Part shown: positions 1-6,403 of the stretch, in pieces
Layout of the letters: each line of letters opens with the position of its first letter
Position numbering within the stretch: the first letter of the stretch is position 1
Assembly (NCBI GenBank): GCA_009711825.1
Contig: VEMY01000013.1
Coordinates: 1 to 43,237, forward strand
DNA length: 43,237 bases
Reading direction: 5' to 3'
From: Bacillota bacterium
Lineage (GTDB): Bacteria; Bacillota; Proteinivoracia; UBA4975; VEMY01
Translations under genes and position numbers: made by a program
The notes under the pieces: model-generated
The model's input: only the letters and a program-made list of their open reading frames with translations
What the model was told of the DNA's origin: nothing
Database searches by the model: none

Positions 1-179
1 TGTTTTATTTCCGGTCATGGAAAGATGTTTCTATAAATCAGTTTATAGATGAACTTGACGGTTATCTCAGGTGGTATAATGAAGAACGAATTAAGATGTC
101 TCTTGGGGCGATGAGCCCAGTAGCATATAGACGAAGCATCGGTTTAGCGGTATAAAGAAGTCCAAAAAAAATGTCCACA
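1..179 (+). mobile_element. IS3-family insertion sequence, right-end remnant
   Basis: This is the 3' end of an IS3-family element cut by the window edge. It contains the tail of an OrfB transposase (stop at 153-155). The likely right terminal repeat ends at about 179: read inwards from there the strand is TGTGGACATTTTTTTTGGAC, which has the TG start and GGAC repeats common at IS3-family ends. The left end lies outside the window, so completeness cannot be judged. Confidence 0.7.
3..155 (+). CDS. IS3-family transposase OrfB, C-terminal part (partial)
   Basis: An open frame enters from the window edge and ends with TAA at 153-155. It encodes about 50 residues, including FYFRSWKD, LRWYNEERIKMSLGAMSPV and AYRRS. 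This is the typical C-terminus of IS3/IS150-type DDE integrase-like transposases, where a WYN-x-R-x-H/K-x-SL-G-x-x-SP-x-x-Y/F pattern follows the last catalytic Glu. The enzyme cuts and joins the ends of its own element. The catalytic DDE residues are upstream of the window. Family assignment is by recognised motif; the exact IS group is not certain. Confidence 0.75.
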   Translation, partial: FYFRSWKDVSINQFIDELDGYLRWYNEERIKMSLGAMSPVAYRRSIGLAV

Positions 180-265
180 TGCCCCTTTTTATGGGCTACA
201 TGGCTCAGCAAAAACAATAGGAGGAGAATTCCTGCGCTTGTTAAGGTATACTGAACTATTTTCAT
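62..265 (-). pseudogene. small membrane protein gene overrun by the IS end
   Basis: A reverse-strand frame starts at ATG 265 (or GTG 271) after an AAGGAG ribosome site at about 279-284. Its first 28 codons give one strong hydrophobic segment (LTSAGILLLLFLLSHVAH), which looks like a real single-pass membrane peptide. From about position 179 downward the frame runs antisense through the IS3 transposase tail, so the last 39 codons are probably not original. I read this as a small membrane protein gene truncated by insertion of the IS. No family is recognised. It could also be a chance ORF. Confidence 0.35.
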
Positions 266-333
266 ATCCACAAACACTCCTTTTCATTTTATTTTGACAT
301 CTTGCGCTCACTTCCTTTATTTTTAAGTTGTCT

Positions 334-363
334 TTTCACCGGCTGAAATGACACTTTCACCGG
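334..363. promoter_or_regulatory. direct repeat TTTCACCGG x2, 21 bp apart
   Basis: TTTCACCGG occurs at 334-342 and again at 355-363, a period of 21 bp or two helical turns. It lies between a leftward small membrane ORF and a rightward lipoprotein gene. Such phased direct repeats can be binding sites for a regulator. The promoter itself is unclear: TATAAC at 398-403 is the best -10 for the lipoprotein. Confidence 0.25.
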
Positions 364-431
364 AAGTTTAACATTTTCGGAATTCGATATGGTAAGGTAT
401 AACAAATGCTGTGGGATAAGGGGGGAGAACT

Positions 432-677
432 ATGAGGCGAACAATTGCCTTGCTTGCAGGATTGCTGGTCTTAACGGGTTGTGTGCAGTTGACAGAACCG
501 CCAATTCACCCTATGCCCAAACATCCCATGCTGAAGGCTTCTATAGACGGAGAAGCGGGTGACAAACAGCTCACAGGCGCTGACAGAATTCCGGAGCTTC
601 GCAAAATTGTCATTGATGACGAAATCTGGTCGGTTTCCGACGAGTTTATCGGCGTCCAGCCTGGCCAGGAGAAGTAA
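432..677 (+). CDS. small lipoprotein of unknown function
   Basis: This is an 81-residue protein with an N-terminal signal (MRR then a hydrophobic core) and a lipobox VLTGC with the lipid-bearing Cys at about residue 17. It should therefore be anchored to the outer face of the cell membrane. The mature part is short and hydrophilic, with a Pro/His/Met-rich stretch (PPIHPMPKHPM) just after the anchor. That stretch might bind a metal, but this is only an inference. A GGGGGGAGA ribosome site precedes the ATG. No family is recognised. The gene stands alone, convergent to the M28 peptidase, with a perfect palindrome between them. Confidence 0.6.
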   Translation: MRRTIALLAGLLVLTGCVQLTEPPIHPMPKHPMLKASIDGEAGDKQLTGADRIPELRKIVIDDEIWSVSDEFIGVQPGQEK

Positions 678-687
678 ATTAATAAAC

Positions 688-730
688 GTACATAGCAATG
701 GACTGCCGGCGGCAGTCCATTGCTATGTAC
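688..730. repeat. perfect palindrome, 20-bp arms with 3-nt loop
   Basis: The arm GTACATAGCAATGGACTGCC at 688-707 is followed by GGC at 708-710 and its exact reverse complement at 711-730. It sits between two convergent genes (lipoprotein stop at 677, peptidase stop at 759). Read leftward it is followed by a moderately T-rich stretch (GTTTATTAATTT), so it may terminate the peptidase transcript. Rightward there is no T-run. The length and perfection are unusual for a plain terminator, and a small mobile palindrome is also possible. Confidence 0.75.
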
Positions 731-758
731 TGATGGTGGGGTACTAGAGTTTGAGCGA

Positions 759-2162
759 TTATTTCTCAAATGCTGCTTCTTCAATGTAGGCAATTACAAG
801 GCGGATAACTTCTTCCAATCTATTCCTATCGATATTTTCCATGGTGTCGTTATAAGTATGAATATGGGTTCTGTCCATGTGAATCAGGGTTAGAGCATCA
901 ACACCCCTTAAGACAAAGGGGATATGATCACTTGGCACACCGATTTCGCTAGTACAGTCGATTCCCCTGTCTAGAGCAAATTCATATACTTGCTTTCGAA
1001 AACGTTCCCTGTCACTCATTATGGTTAAGGGCACTTCTTCCTTGGAGCCAACCATATCCATGTTTATGACAGTGGTTTTGGTCAAGGGGAATAGTGGGTT
1101 GTTAACATAGTTGGTGGAACCGAAAAGGCCCATTTCTTCACCGTTAAAAGCAACAAAGACAATGGATTTGTCTGGAGAAAACCCGGCAGCTTGTAGTGTG
1201 CCGGCAATTTCCATCATGGCAGCTACTCCGGAAGCGTTATCCAGGGCGCCCGGCTGGTAGGTGCCGTCTTTATTCTCGCCAACATGATCCAGGTGGGCGC
1301 CAATAATGATGGCGTTATCCTGCAGCTCTTCGTCAACTCCGGGGATGATCCCGATAACATTGGCCACCTCTGCATCCTTATAGATGTAATAGGCTGATAC
1401 AGAGAGCTCAAGGTTGTCATCGGCGGCCCCTGCCAACTCATCAAAAACATCCTGAGTACAATACAGCACAAAGGGCCCATCATCATTATTAAAACCGGTT
1501 TGCCGGTAATCTGTTACCACCTGATATATGTTGGGAGTAATGTTATAGGAATCATTTAATCTGCTATCGAGATTGAAAATGATGCCCTTCACCTTGTAAT
1601 CGGACGCAAGGATTTTTTGCAGTATTGCATGGGGGCCATCAGGATGCCCTCCCGGGATAAGTGGTTGATCAATTATCACAAACTTATCTGCGTAGCTCTG
1701 AATATCGTTGAGGGTCGGTTCATCCTTAATAACTGCGATTTCTCCCTGAACATCACCCTCAATTTTCAAGCCGGGCCAAAAGGTCATGAACTGAAAATCG
1801 TGGGCGAATTTGAATTCCTTTACTGCATCTCCCGTTGGATTAACTATACTTAACTCCGGAGTAGCTTCAGTAAGGATTACTTTTTGCTCGTACCCTTGCC
1901 GATAATCAGTTAAACTGTGATGACTTTCAAGCCCGATTGATTGAAAATACTCGGCTATGTAATCCACGGTCAGAGCGTTTCCCTCTGTTCCCGTCAGTCG
2001 CCCACCGTACTTGGGCAGGGTCAGCTCTTGGATGGTTTCCAGGGCGCGGTCAACGTCGATGTAGGACTCCAAGGGTTGGTCATTGCTGTTAACGCATGCC
2101 GCTACCGAAAATACGAGGAAAATAATAATCAGACTGGTGAAACATTTTACTTTTTTTCTCAT
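759..2162 (-). CDS. M28-family aminopeptidase, lipoprotein
   Basis: A 467-residue lipoprotein peptidase with a signal peptide and lipobox SVAAC (Cys23), so it acts outside the membrane. The C-terminal half is a complete M28 zinc peptidase domain. The metal-binding and catalytic set is visible: H290 and D292 in GAHLDHVG, bridging D308 in ALDNASGV, the GEE pair E342 (general base) and E343, D369 in INMDMVG, and H435 in HTYND. Residues of about 100-270 fit the PA-like insert usual in this family. It probably removes N-terminal residues from external peptides. Start at ATG 2162 follows an AGGGAGG site. The gene is monocistronic, and the exact substrate is unknown. Confidence 0.9.
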   Translation of the reverse strand: MRKKVKCFTSLIIIFLVFSVAACVNSNDQPLESYIDVDRALETIQELTLPKYGGRLTGTEGNALTVDYIAEYFQSIGLESHHSLTDYRQGYEQKVILTEATPELSIVNPTGDAVKEFKFAHDFQFMTFWPGLKIEGDVQGEIAVIKDEPTLNDIQSYADKFVIIDQPLIPGGHPDGPHAILQKILASDYKVKGIIFNLDSRLNDSYNITPNIYQVVTDYRQTGFNNDDGPFVLYCTQDVFDELAGAADDNLELSVSAYYIYKDAEVANVIGIIPGVDEELQDNAIIIGAHLDHVGENKDGTYQPGALDNASGVAAMMEIAGTLQAAGFSPDKSIVFVAFNGEEMGLFGSTNYVNNPLFPLTKTTVINMDMVGSKEEVPLTIMSDRERFRKQVYEFALDRGIDCTSEIGVPSDHIPFVLRGVDALTLIHMDRTHIHTYNDTMENIDRNRLEEVIRLVIAYIEEAAFEK

Positions 2163-2268
2163 TGTATTGCTCCCTCCCTAAAAAGAATCTGGTTCCTTGG
2201 GTTAAAAAAGATTATCATTTCTATTTTAAAAAGGTAATTTTGTAACAATCTTTTCACATTCCCCAAAG

Positions 2269-2300
2269 ACACAGGAGGCTGTGCTGACAGCCTCCTGTGT
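2269..2300. terminator. hairpin terminator between two leftward units
   Basis: A 13-bp perfect stem (ACACAGGAGGCTG, loop TGCTGA) lies just past the end of the leftward small membrane gene (stop at 2306) and upstream of the M28 gene. The T-tract is weak on the minus strand, so termination efficiency is uncertain. Confidence 0.6.
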
Positions 2301-2305
2301 TTACT

Positions 2306-2434
2306 TTAGTCTTCTTCGATTGTTTCGTTCTTGGTGGCCATCATTTTCTTGAGCAGCTTGAGTTTGACATAGCCCCCGGCGACAACGACGATGGCAATCA
2401 GGATCCACCAGTACCATTCCAATCCAAACAACAT
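2306..2434 (-). CDS. small single-pass membrane protein
   Basis: A 42-residue protein starting at ATG 2434, preceded at close distance by a strong AAGGAGGTT site (2441-2449). It begins MLFGLEWYWWILIAIVVVAGG, one transmembrane helix, followed by a Lys-rich stretch and an acidic tail (ETIEED). The same frame is open upstream to ATG 2512, so a 68-residue fusion with the permease stub could also be made. The dedicated ribosome site argues for this shorter protein. No family is recognised. It is the last gene of the leftward ABC operon. Confidence 0.55.
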   Translation of the reverse strand: MLFGLEWYWWILIAIVVVAGGYVKLKLLKKMMATKNETIEED

Positions 2435-2512
2435 TTCTCTAACCTCCTTAGCGTTGCGCAGGGCAATCGTCAGGTCCTGGCGAAACAGAAGCCAGAGGTT
2501 GTGGGCGTTCAT
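2435..2512 (-). pseudogene. ABC-2 permease remnant (N-terminal stub)
   Basis: ATG 2512 overlaps the TGA of the ABC ATPase gene (ATGA), the usual coupling of ATPase and permease in this transporter family. Only about 20 codons (MNAHNLWLLFRQDLTIALRN) resemble the cytoplasmic start of a fluoroquinolone-export-type ABC-2 permease. After that the frame runs straight into the ribosome site and small membrane protein at 2434. The roughly 200 or more further residues of membrane domain expected are missing, so an internal deletion is likely. This is an inference from the N-terminal pattern and the operon position. Confidence 0.5.
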
Positions 2513-3360
2513 GTCAGTTCCCGTCCGGTGAGCTTGATGAAGATCTGTTCCAGGGTCGCTTCCTGGGAGTGGATAGTTTGCGCCTTGCCAGAGTTAATCA
2601 ATTCGTTAAGCTGCCGGCGGTCGGCTTCATTCTCCAGAAAAAAGACCTCGGTTGCCACTTCTCCGTTGATCTGGTGTTCGACCTGCACCGATTTTTCTCC
2701 GTATTGGAGCTTCAAGTCCCGGGGCGCATCCATGGCGACGATTTCCCCTTCATTGAGAAAGGCCACCCGGTCACAAAGCCGGTCGGCATCAAACATATTG
2801 TGGGTGGTGAGGAAGATGGTGCAACCCTGCTCTCTCAGCTCGGAAATGATTGCCTTGATTTTGCCGGCTGTCGCCGGGTCAAGGCCGGAGGTCGGTTCAT
2901 CGAGGAAGAGAATTTCCGGATTGATCAGGAGCGCCCGGGCGAAGACCAGGCGCTGTTTCATACCCTTGGAATAGGCGCCGGCTTTTTTGTGGGCCGCGTC
3001 CTTCAGACCCACTAGCTCCAGTAGTTCCAGCGGGTCACGGGTGGGGACGTTGAACAGGCCGGCAAAATACTTGAGATTTTCGTAGCCACTGAGCTTGGTG
3101 TAGAGTTGGGTAACTCAAAGGACACGCCAATGCGGTTGAAAAAATCCGATTTTAGATGCTGAACCGGTGTCTCGCCGTAGCGGATTTCGCCGCGCTGCAG
3201 GCCTAGAAGCCCGGTCATCAGGCCCTGGACGGTGCTCTTACCGGCGCCGCTGGGCCCGAGAAAGCCAAAGATCTCCCCTTTTTCAATTGAACGAGACATC
3301 GTTAACGGCGAGCTGTCCCTTGCCGGCATAATCGTGGAACAAATTATTAACGGTAATCAT
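2509..3360 (-). pseudogene. ABC transporter ATP-binding protein, two frameshifts
   Basis: Joining three frames gives a nearly complete ATPase of about 283 residues, resembling the ATPases annotated as fluoroquinolone-export type. Frame 1 starts at ATG 3360 (MITVNNLFHDYAGKG) and is lost near 3290. Frame 2 carries the Walker A motif GPSGAGKST and RIGVSFELPN, and is lost near 3108. Frame 3 (to 2509) has the signature YSKGMKQR, Walker B ILFLDEPTSGLD and the switch His in TTHNM. Each frameshift is a one-base change. ATG 3360 overlaps the TGA of the upstream regulator gene. Because the permease is also lost, I take this as a decaying drug or lipid exporter, though sequencing error remains possible. 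Confidence 0.8.
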
Positions 3361-3692
3361 TTTTTCTTTACCTCCGCATTTTTCAGGGTCTGGATAATCG
3401 CTTCCATTTTCGCGATGTAAACGTTGAGGGCATCCAGGCCGCTTAAAGTCAGGGCCACCGATGTCACGGGCTTGCGCCCCTCGATGGTTTTGTCGATTTG
3501 GACGTAGCCCGCGTCTTCCAGCTTGCGCAATTGCACCGACAAGTTGCCGGCGGTCAGCTCGAGATTTTGCTTGAGTTCGGTAAACTGCACCGCCTGGGTT
3601 TCACTGCTGGCCAGGTAGGTGAGGATTGCCAGGCGGACCTGCTCGTGAATAAGTTTGTTGACGCTGACATCCGGGGTATTCTGGTCGACCAT
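3357..3692 (-). CDS. winged-helix transcriptional regulator (HTH_34-like)
   Basis: A 111-residue protein with a winged-helix DNA-binding fold. The recognition-helix region is about residues 38-62 (FTELKQNLELTAGNLSVQLR), followed by the wing IDKTIEGRKPVTSVALT and a C-terminal helix that may dimerise. It resembles the small MarR/ArsR-like regulators (Pfam HTH_34) found beside ABC exporters. It lies in an operon between a membrane protein (1 bp gap) and the ABC ATPase (ATGA overlap), so it probably controls this operon. A perfect 7-1-7 palindrome just downstream of the operon promoter (4380-4394) is a candidate operator. Confidence 0.8.
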   Translation of the reverse strand: MVDQNTPDVSVNKLIHEQVRLAILTYLASSETQAVQFTELKQNLELTAGNLSVQLRKLEDAGYVQIDKTIEGRKPVTSVALTLSGLDALNVYIAKMEAIIQTLKNAEVKKK

Positions 3693-3693
3693 G

Positions 3694-4350
3694 CTACTTC
3701 CTCATCAGCTTGTAAGCGAAATAGGTTGTGGTGAAGCCGACGCCAAAAGTGTAGATGACGGCCAGCAGCGGATGCACGGCTTCGGCGGTGAAGAGGGCAA
3801 TCAGGCCGGTGGCAACCAACCAGTCACCAACTACAACCAGCTCCCGGAGCTGAAAGATGTTGAGATACGAGACACATAACAGCCCGACCAGGATTGACAG
3901 GGTGGGGACGATGTAGATTGTCAGTTCCCTGGTGATGAGGAAAATCAGCAGGACAGCGATTGCCGTGATAAATGGAATCAAGATGTTTAGCAATTGGGTG
4001 GTGTAAATTTCGTCAAACAGCTTGTCGACGGTGATGTTGCGGTCCAGCTTGCGGGCCTTGCCCAGGAACAGGCGAAGTTTTGAGAGGCCGGCAATGGCCA
4101 GGGTCGCAGCAATCAGCAGATAGATGCCAACCCTGTATGCGGTTGGAGCGTCGCCGTAGGTCCCGTACCGGCTGCTGAGCAAGTAGGCCGCGGCGGCAAT
4201 GATGATTGTGAAGATACCGCCCCAGAGCCCGACCAGCGCCAGGCCGCCGGAAACATCAATGTAGCGCATGATGTTTCCGCTCTTGGCAATTGCTTTCTTG
4301 ACAAACTGCAGGTCTTCCACCAACGCCGATAGCTCTTGTTGTTTATCCAT
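3694..4350 (-). CDS. conserved polytopic membrane protein
   Basis: A 218-residue protein with a cytoplasmic helical N-terminus (about residues 1-30) and roughly six predicted membrane segments, in pairs at about 34-58, 73-93, 120-160 and 165-215. A charged loop (GKARKLDRNITVDKLFDEI) separates the halves. No enzymatic motif is visible. It is the first gene of the leftward operon with a winged-helix regulator and an ABC ATPase, so it may help that transporter or act as a sensor. ATG 4350 follows an AAGGAGGTAG site. The family is not named with confidence. Confidence 0.7.
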   Translation of the reverse strand: MDKQQELSALVEDLQFVKKAIAKSGNIMRYIDVSGGLALVGLWGGIFTIIIAAAAYLLSSRYGTYGDAPTAYRVGIYLLIAATLAIAGLSKLRLFLGKARKLDRNITVDKLFDEIYTTQLLNILIPFITAIAVLLIFLITRELTIYIVPTLSILVGLLCVSYLNIFQLRELVVVGDWLVATGLIALFTAEAVHPLLAVIYTFGVGFTTTYFAYKLMRK

Positions 4351-4379
4351 GGAAACTACCTCCTTAATTTTGCAAAGTG

Positions 4380-4394
4380 GTTTATGTCATAAAC
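4380..4394. promoter_or_regulatory. candidate operator, 7-1-7 palindrome
   Basis: GTTTATG-T-CATAAAC is a perfect inverted repeat lying about 2-17 bp downstream of the expected start site of the leftward promoter (4403-4432). That is a position where a bound protein would block transcription. The operon encodes its own winged-helix regulator, the natural candidate to bind here. Confidence 0.5.
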
Positions 4395-4402
4395 TTATTT
4401 AT

Positions 4403-4432
4403 AATATATTCCTGTTTATCGATTGTTGTCAA
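4403..4432 (-). promoter_or_regulatory. sigma-A-type promoter of the ABC/regulator operon
   Basis: On the minus strand TTGACA (4432-4427) and TATATT (4408-4403) are separated by 18 bp. It is placed about 50 bp before ATG 4350 and is the only convincing promoter upstream of the operon. Confidence 0.65.
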
Positions 4433-4479
4433 CACTCTTTTCCAAGTAACAGATTTGTAATTATGGCGTGCAAAAAGTA

Positions 4480-4508
4480 CTGACAGTTAAATAGCCATGT
4501 GCTATAAT
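4480..4508 (+). promoter_or_regulatory. sigma-A-type promoter of the ferredoxin gene
   Basis: CTGACA at 4480-4485 and a perfect TATAAT at 4503-4508 are 17 bp apart. Transcription would start near 4515, giving a leader of about 33 nt before the ferredoxin ATG. Confidence 0.75.
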
Positions 4509-4547
4509 TATCATGGTTTTTAAAGCACAAAGGGGGTGCACAAATAA

Positions 4548-4718
4548 ATGGCCTACAAAATTACTGATGCCTGTATCCAGTGTGGCGCCTGTGTAGACAC
4601 CTGTCCCACAGAAGCGATCAGCGAAGGCGATGACAAGTACATAATTGATGCTGACACCTGCATCGATTGTGGCGCTTGCGTCGACAGCTGCCCCACAGAA
4701 GCAATCGAAGAGGCGTAA
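4548..4718 (+). CDS. 2[4Fe-4S] ferredoxin, clostridial type
   Basis: A 56-residue acidic protein with two copies of the C-x2-C-x2-C-x3-C-P motif (CIQCGACVDTCP and CIDCGACVDSCP). Each is followed by TEAI, so the internal duplication is obvious. It carries two [4Fe-4S] clusters and moves low-potential electrons between cytoplasmic enzymes such as pyruvate:ferredoxin oxidoreductase and hydrogenases. Length and layout match clostridial ferredoxins exactly. ATG 4548 follows AGGGGGTG. The gene has its own promoter and a strong terminator, so it is monocistronic. Its partners are not encoded in this window. Confidence 0.95.
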   Translation: MAYKITDACIQCGACVDTCPTEAISEGDDKYIIDADTCIDCGACVDSCPTEAIEEA

Positions 4719-4726
4719 AACAGTAC

Positions 4727-4760
4727 AAAATTAGACCGGAGCTATCCGGTCTAATTTTTT
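4727..4760 (+). terminator. rho-independent terminator of the ferredoxin gene
   Basis: A 14-bp perfect stem (AAAATTAGACCGGA, loop GCTA) runs straight into a T-run at 4755-4760. It lies 8 bp after the ferredoxin stop codon. Confidence 0.9.
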
Positions 4761-4774
4761 AGGAGGTGAAGCTT

Positions 4775-4972
4775 ATGAGCAGCTGCATTCACAAACAGCA
4801 AAATAGCGAGCATTGCACCTGCACGTACAACGGTTGCCCTCGCCATGGCATGTGTTGCCAATGTCTACATTATCATCGCCGCCAGGGGCAGTTGCCCGCC
4901 TGCTACTTTTCGGCCGAGGATGAGAAGACCTACGATCGCTCGATTGCCCGGTTTGTGAGGGCCAACTCGTGA
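4775..4972 (+). CDS. DUF6485-like small Cys-rich protein
   Basis: A 65-residue protein rich in Cys and His. The core pattern C-x-C-x4-C-x4-M-C-C-x-C-x2-Y-H, then LPACYF and a YDRSI-x-RF tail, matches what I recall as the DUF6485 family of anaerobic bacteria. The Cys residues suggest a metal site, but no role is known. ATG 4775 follows AGGAGGTG (4761-4768); a GTG at 4766 lies inside that site and is rejected. Its stop overlaps the GTG start of the PHP gene (GTGA). As its ribosome site abuts the ferredoxin terminator, expression may depend on read-through. Confidence 0.75.
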   Translation: MSSCIHKQQNSEHCTCTYNGCPRHGMCCQCLHYHRRQGQLPACYFSAEDEKTYDRSIARFVRANS

Positions 4973-5613
4973 AACCCGTCTATGCTGATTTACATGTCCA
5001 TTCCCGGTATTCCGATGGTTCGGAGACGCCGGCGGAGCTGGCGGCCCGCGCTAACCGGAATGGCTTGAGGGCGCTCGCCCTCACCGACCATGACATGGTT
5101 ACCGGAATCCCAGAGCTTATCGCCAGGGCTCAGCATATAGACCTGGAGATTGTCCCAGGGGTGGAGATTTCCACCGATGTGGACGGCAAGCGCATCCACA
5201 TCTTGGGCTATTATATTGACACTACATCCCCGGAACTGCTGGACTTACTGACCTATATCGGGGAGCTGCGCACTGAAAACACCCGGTTGATTTTCGAAAA
5301 CCTGCGCGAGTTAGGGATGGTGGATTACAACTGGGAGCGGGTATTGAAGCACAGCAACGACAAACAGTGGCTGGCCAACACCGATGTGTTCCAGGCAATG
5401 CTGGCCGATGGGAAAGTTAGCCAACCGCTGATTCCGCTAAAGGCCCAGAGCCCGCCAACAAGCAATCCTCCGCCCAGGCTGTGCAAAGGCACAAATCGAA
5501 CACAGGGAAAGGCCATGAAGATGAAGCCCGCAAACACCATTTTTCCCAGGAGCGGGTTTTCCGCAGCAGGGACTCTACACGCAGCCAGATACCGGCGTTG
5601 GCCAGCATTGTAA
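4969..5613 (+). pseudogene. PHP-domain phosphoesterase, C-terminally truncated
   Basis: GTG 4969 starts a frame whose first roughly 150 residues are a typical PHP domain: HVHSRYSDG (metal ligands at about residues 9-11 and the following Asp), LTDHDMVTG, VPGVEIS and HILGYYID. Full-length relatives, acting on nucleoside bisphosphates or similar phosphoesters, are about 270-290 residues. Here homology stops near residue 150 (FQAMLADGK, about position 5415) and the rest is low-complexity frame running antisense through a convergent membrane protein gene. The C-terminal His and Asp metal ligands are therefore missing and the product is probably inactive. A deletion joining two genes is the simplest explanation. 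Confidence 0.8.
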
Positions 5614-5800
5614 GGACAAAGAGCACGAAGCCAGCTGTATTGACATGTCCCTCGTCGGTAACGAGCTTGCCCAGCCAGCTCAGGGGATCGAAAAGCCATG
5701 AAAAATGCTGGGCATGTACCAATTTCAGCACACCCAGCATAATCAGATTAATGGTAATAGTGATGGCAAACAATTTGGCAAGGGCTCGCGGCCTGCTCAT
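5417..5800 (-). pseudogene. membrane protein gene, frameshifted and 3'-truncated
   Basis: The frame starts at ATG 5800 after GAGAGGAG and encodes a membrane protein with two clear helices (LFAITITINLIMLGVLKLV, then VNTAGFVLFVLTMLANAGIW). Near 5557-5564, in a TTTT run, the hydrophobic reading moves to another frame that continues with LLGKMVFAGFIFMAFP and LGGGLLVGGLWAFSGISGW. It then passes antisense into the truncated PHP gene and stops at 5325. The gene therefore has one frameshift and has lost its 3' end at the same junction that cut the PHP gene. The family is not recognised. Confidence 0.6.
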
Positions 5801-5887
5801 TCCCCGGTACTCCTCTCTAAAAACCTCAGTACAATTTATTCCGGCGTACGAGCAGAGATAACAGGAAACAAATGTAAATATGAGGTG

Positions 5888-6349
5888 TTATTTGTTCTTC
5901 ATCATCAGATACTCGGTGACCCCCGGACTATAAAGGTCGGGAAGTTCACCGACCTGAGTATAACCTAATTTTTCGTAGAGTTTCTTGGTTTGCAGGCTAA
6001 AATCAGCCACCACCAGGAAAACCTTGGAATCAGAAGCAAAAACTACGTTTTCACAAAACTCTATCAGTTGCTTGCCAACTCCCTTGCCGCGGTACTCCGC
6101 CCGCACCGCAACTAAATGCATGTACGGATAGATATGAAAAGCGGCATCGAGCCTACCCCAGACGAAACCCAGGCAATTGCCGTCCTCGCTCAGGGCTGCA
6201 TAAACTTCTTCTTTGCTGATTCCTGAGGTAAGCTCCCGGGTCGCACCTTGTTGGGTGAAATATTGTCGGCCCAGCTCTGAATTCAACAGTGCATCTACAC
6301 AGGCCGATAAGTGCTCTATCTTTGCTTTCTGGATTGTGATGTTCATCAT
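5888..6349 (-). CDS. GNAT-family N-acetyltransferase
   Basis: A 153-residue single-domain GNAT protein. Acetyl-CoA binding motif A is clear (MHLVAVRAEYRGKGVGKQL, about residues 77-95), as is the C-terminal motif B region (TKKLYEKLGYTQVGE). It should transfer an acetyl group from acetyl-CoA to an amine in the cytoplasm. The substrate cannot be told from sequence. Two ATG codons in tandem (6349 and 6346) follow AGAAGGGA. It lies downstream of tldE in the same direction, but a terminator at 6381-6399 separates them, so it is probably expressed separately. Confidence 0.85.
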   Translation of the reverse strand: MMNITIQKAKIEHLSACVDALLNSELGRQYFTQQGATRELTSGISKEEVYAALSEDGNCLGFVWGRLDAAFHIYPYMHLVAVRAEYRGKGVGKQLIEFCENVVFASDSKVFLVVADFSLQTKKLYEKLGYTQVGELPDLYSPGVTEYLMMKNK

Positions 6350-6380
6350 TCTTCGGTCCCTTCTAGGTTGTTTAAGAAAA

Positions 6381-6399
6381 ACGGGAGCTGGGCTCCCGT
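6381..6399 (-). terminator. rho-independent terminator of tldD-tldE
   Basis: On the minus strand ACGGGAGC, loop CCA, GCTCCCGT is followed by TTTTTCTT. It lies 5 bp beyond the tldE stop codon. Confidence 0.85.
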
Positions 6400-6403
6400 T
6401 TCT

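Noticed and set aside
2163-2268. Fur-box-like AAATGATAATC before the M28 gene
   Set aside because: Only one half-site (TGATAAT) is present; the inverted second half is missing.
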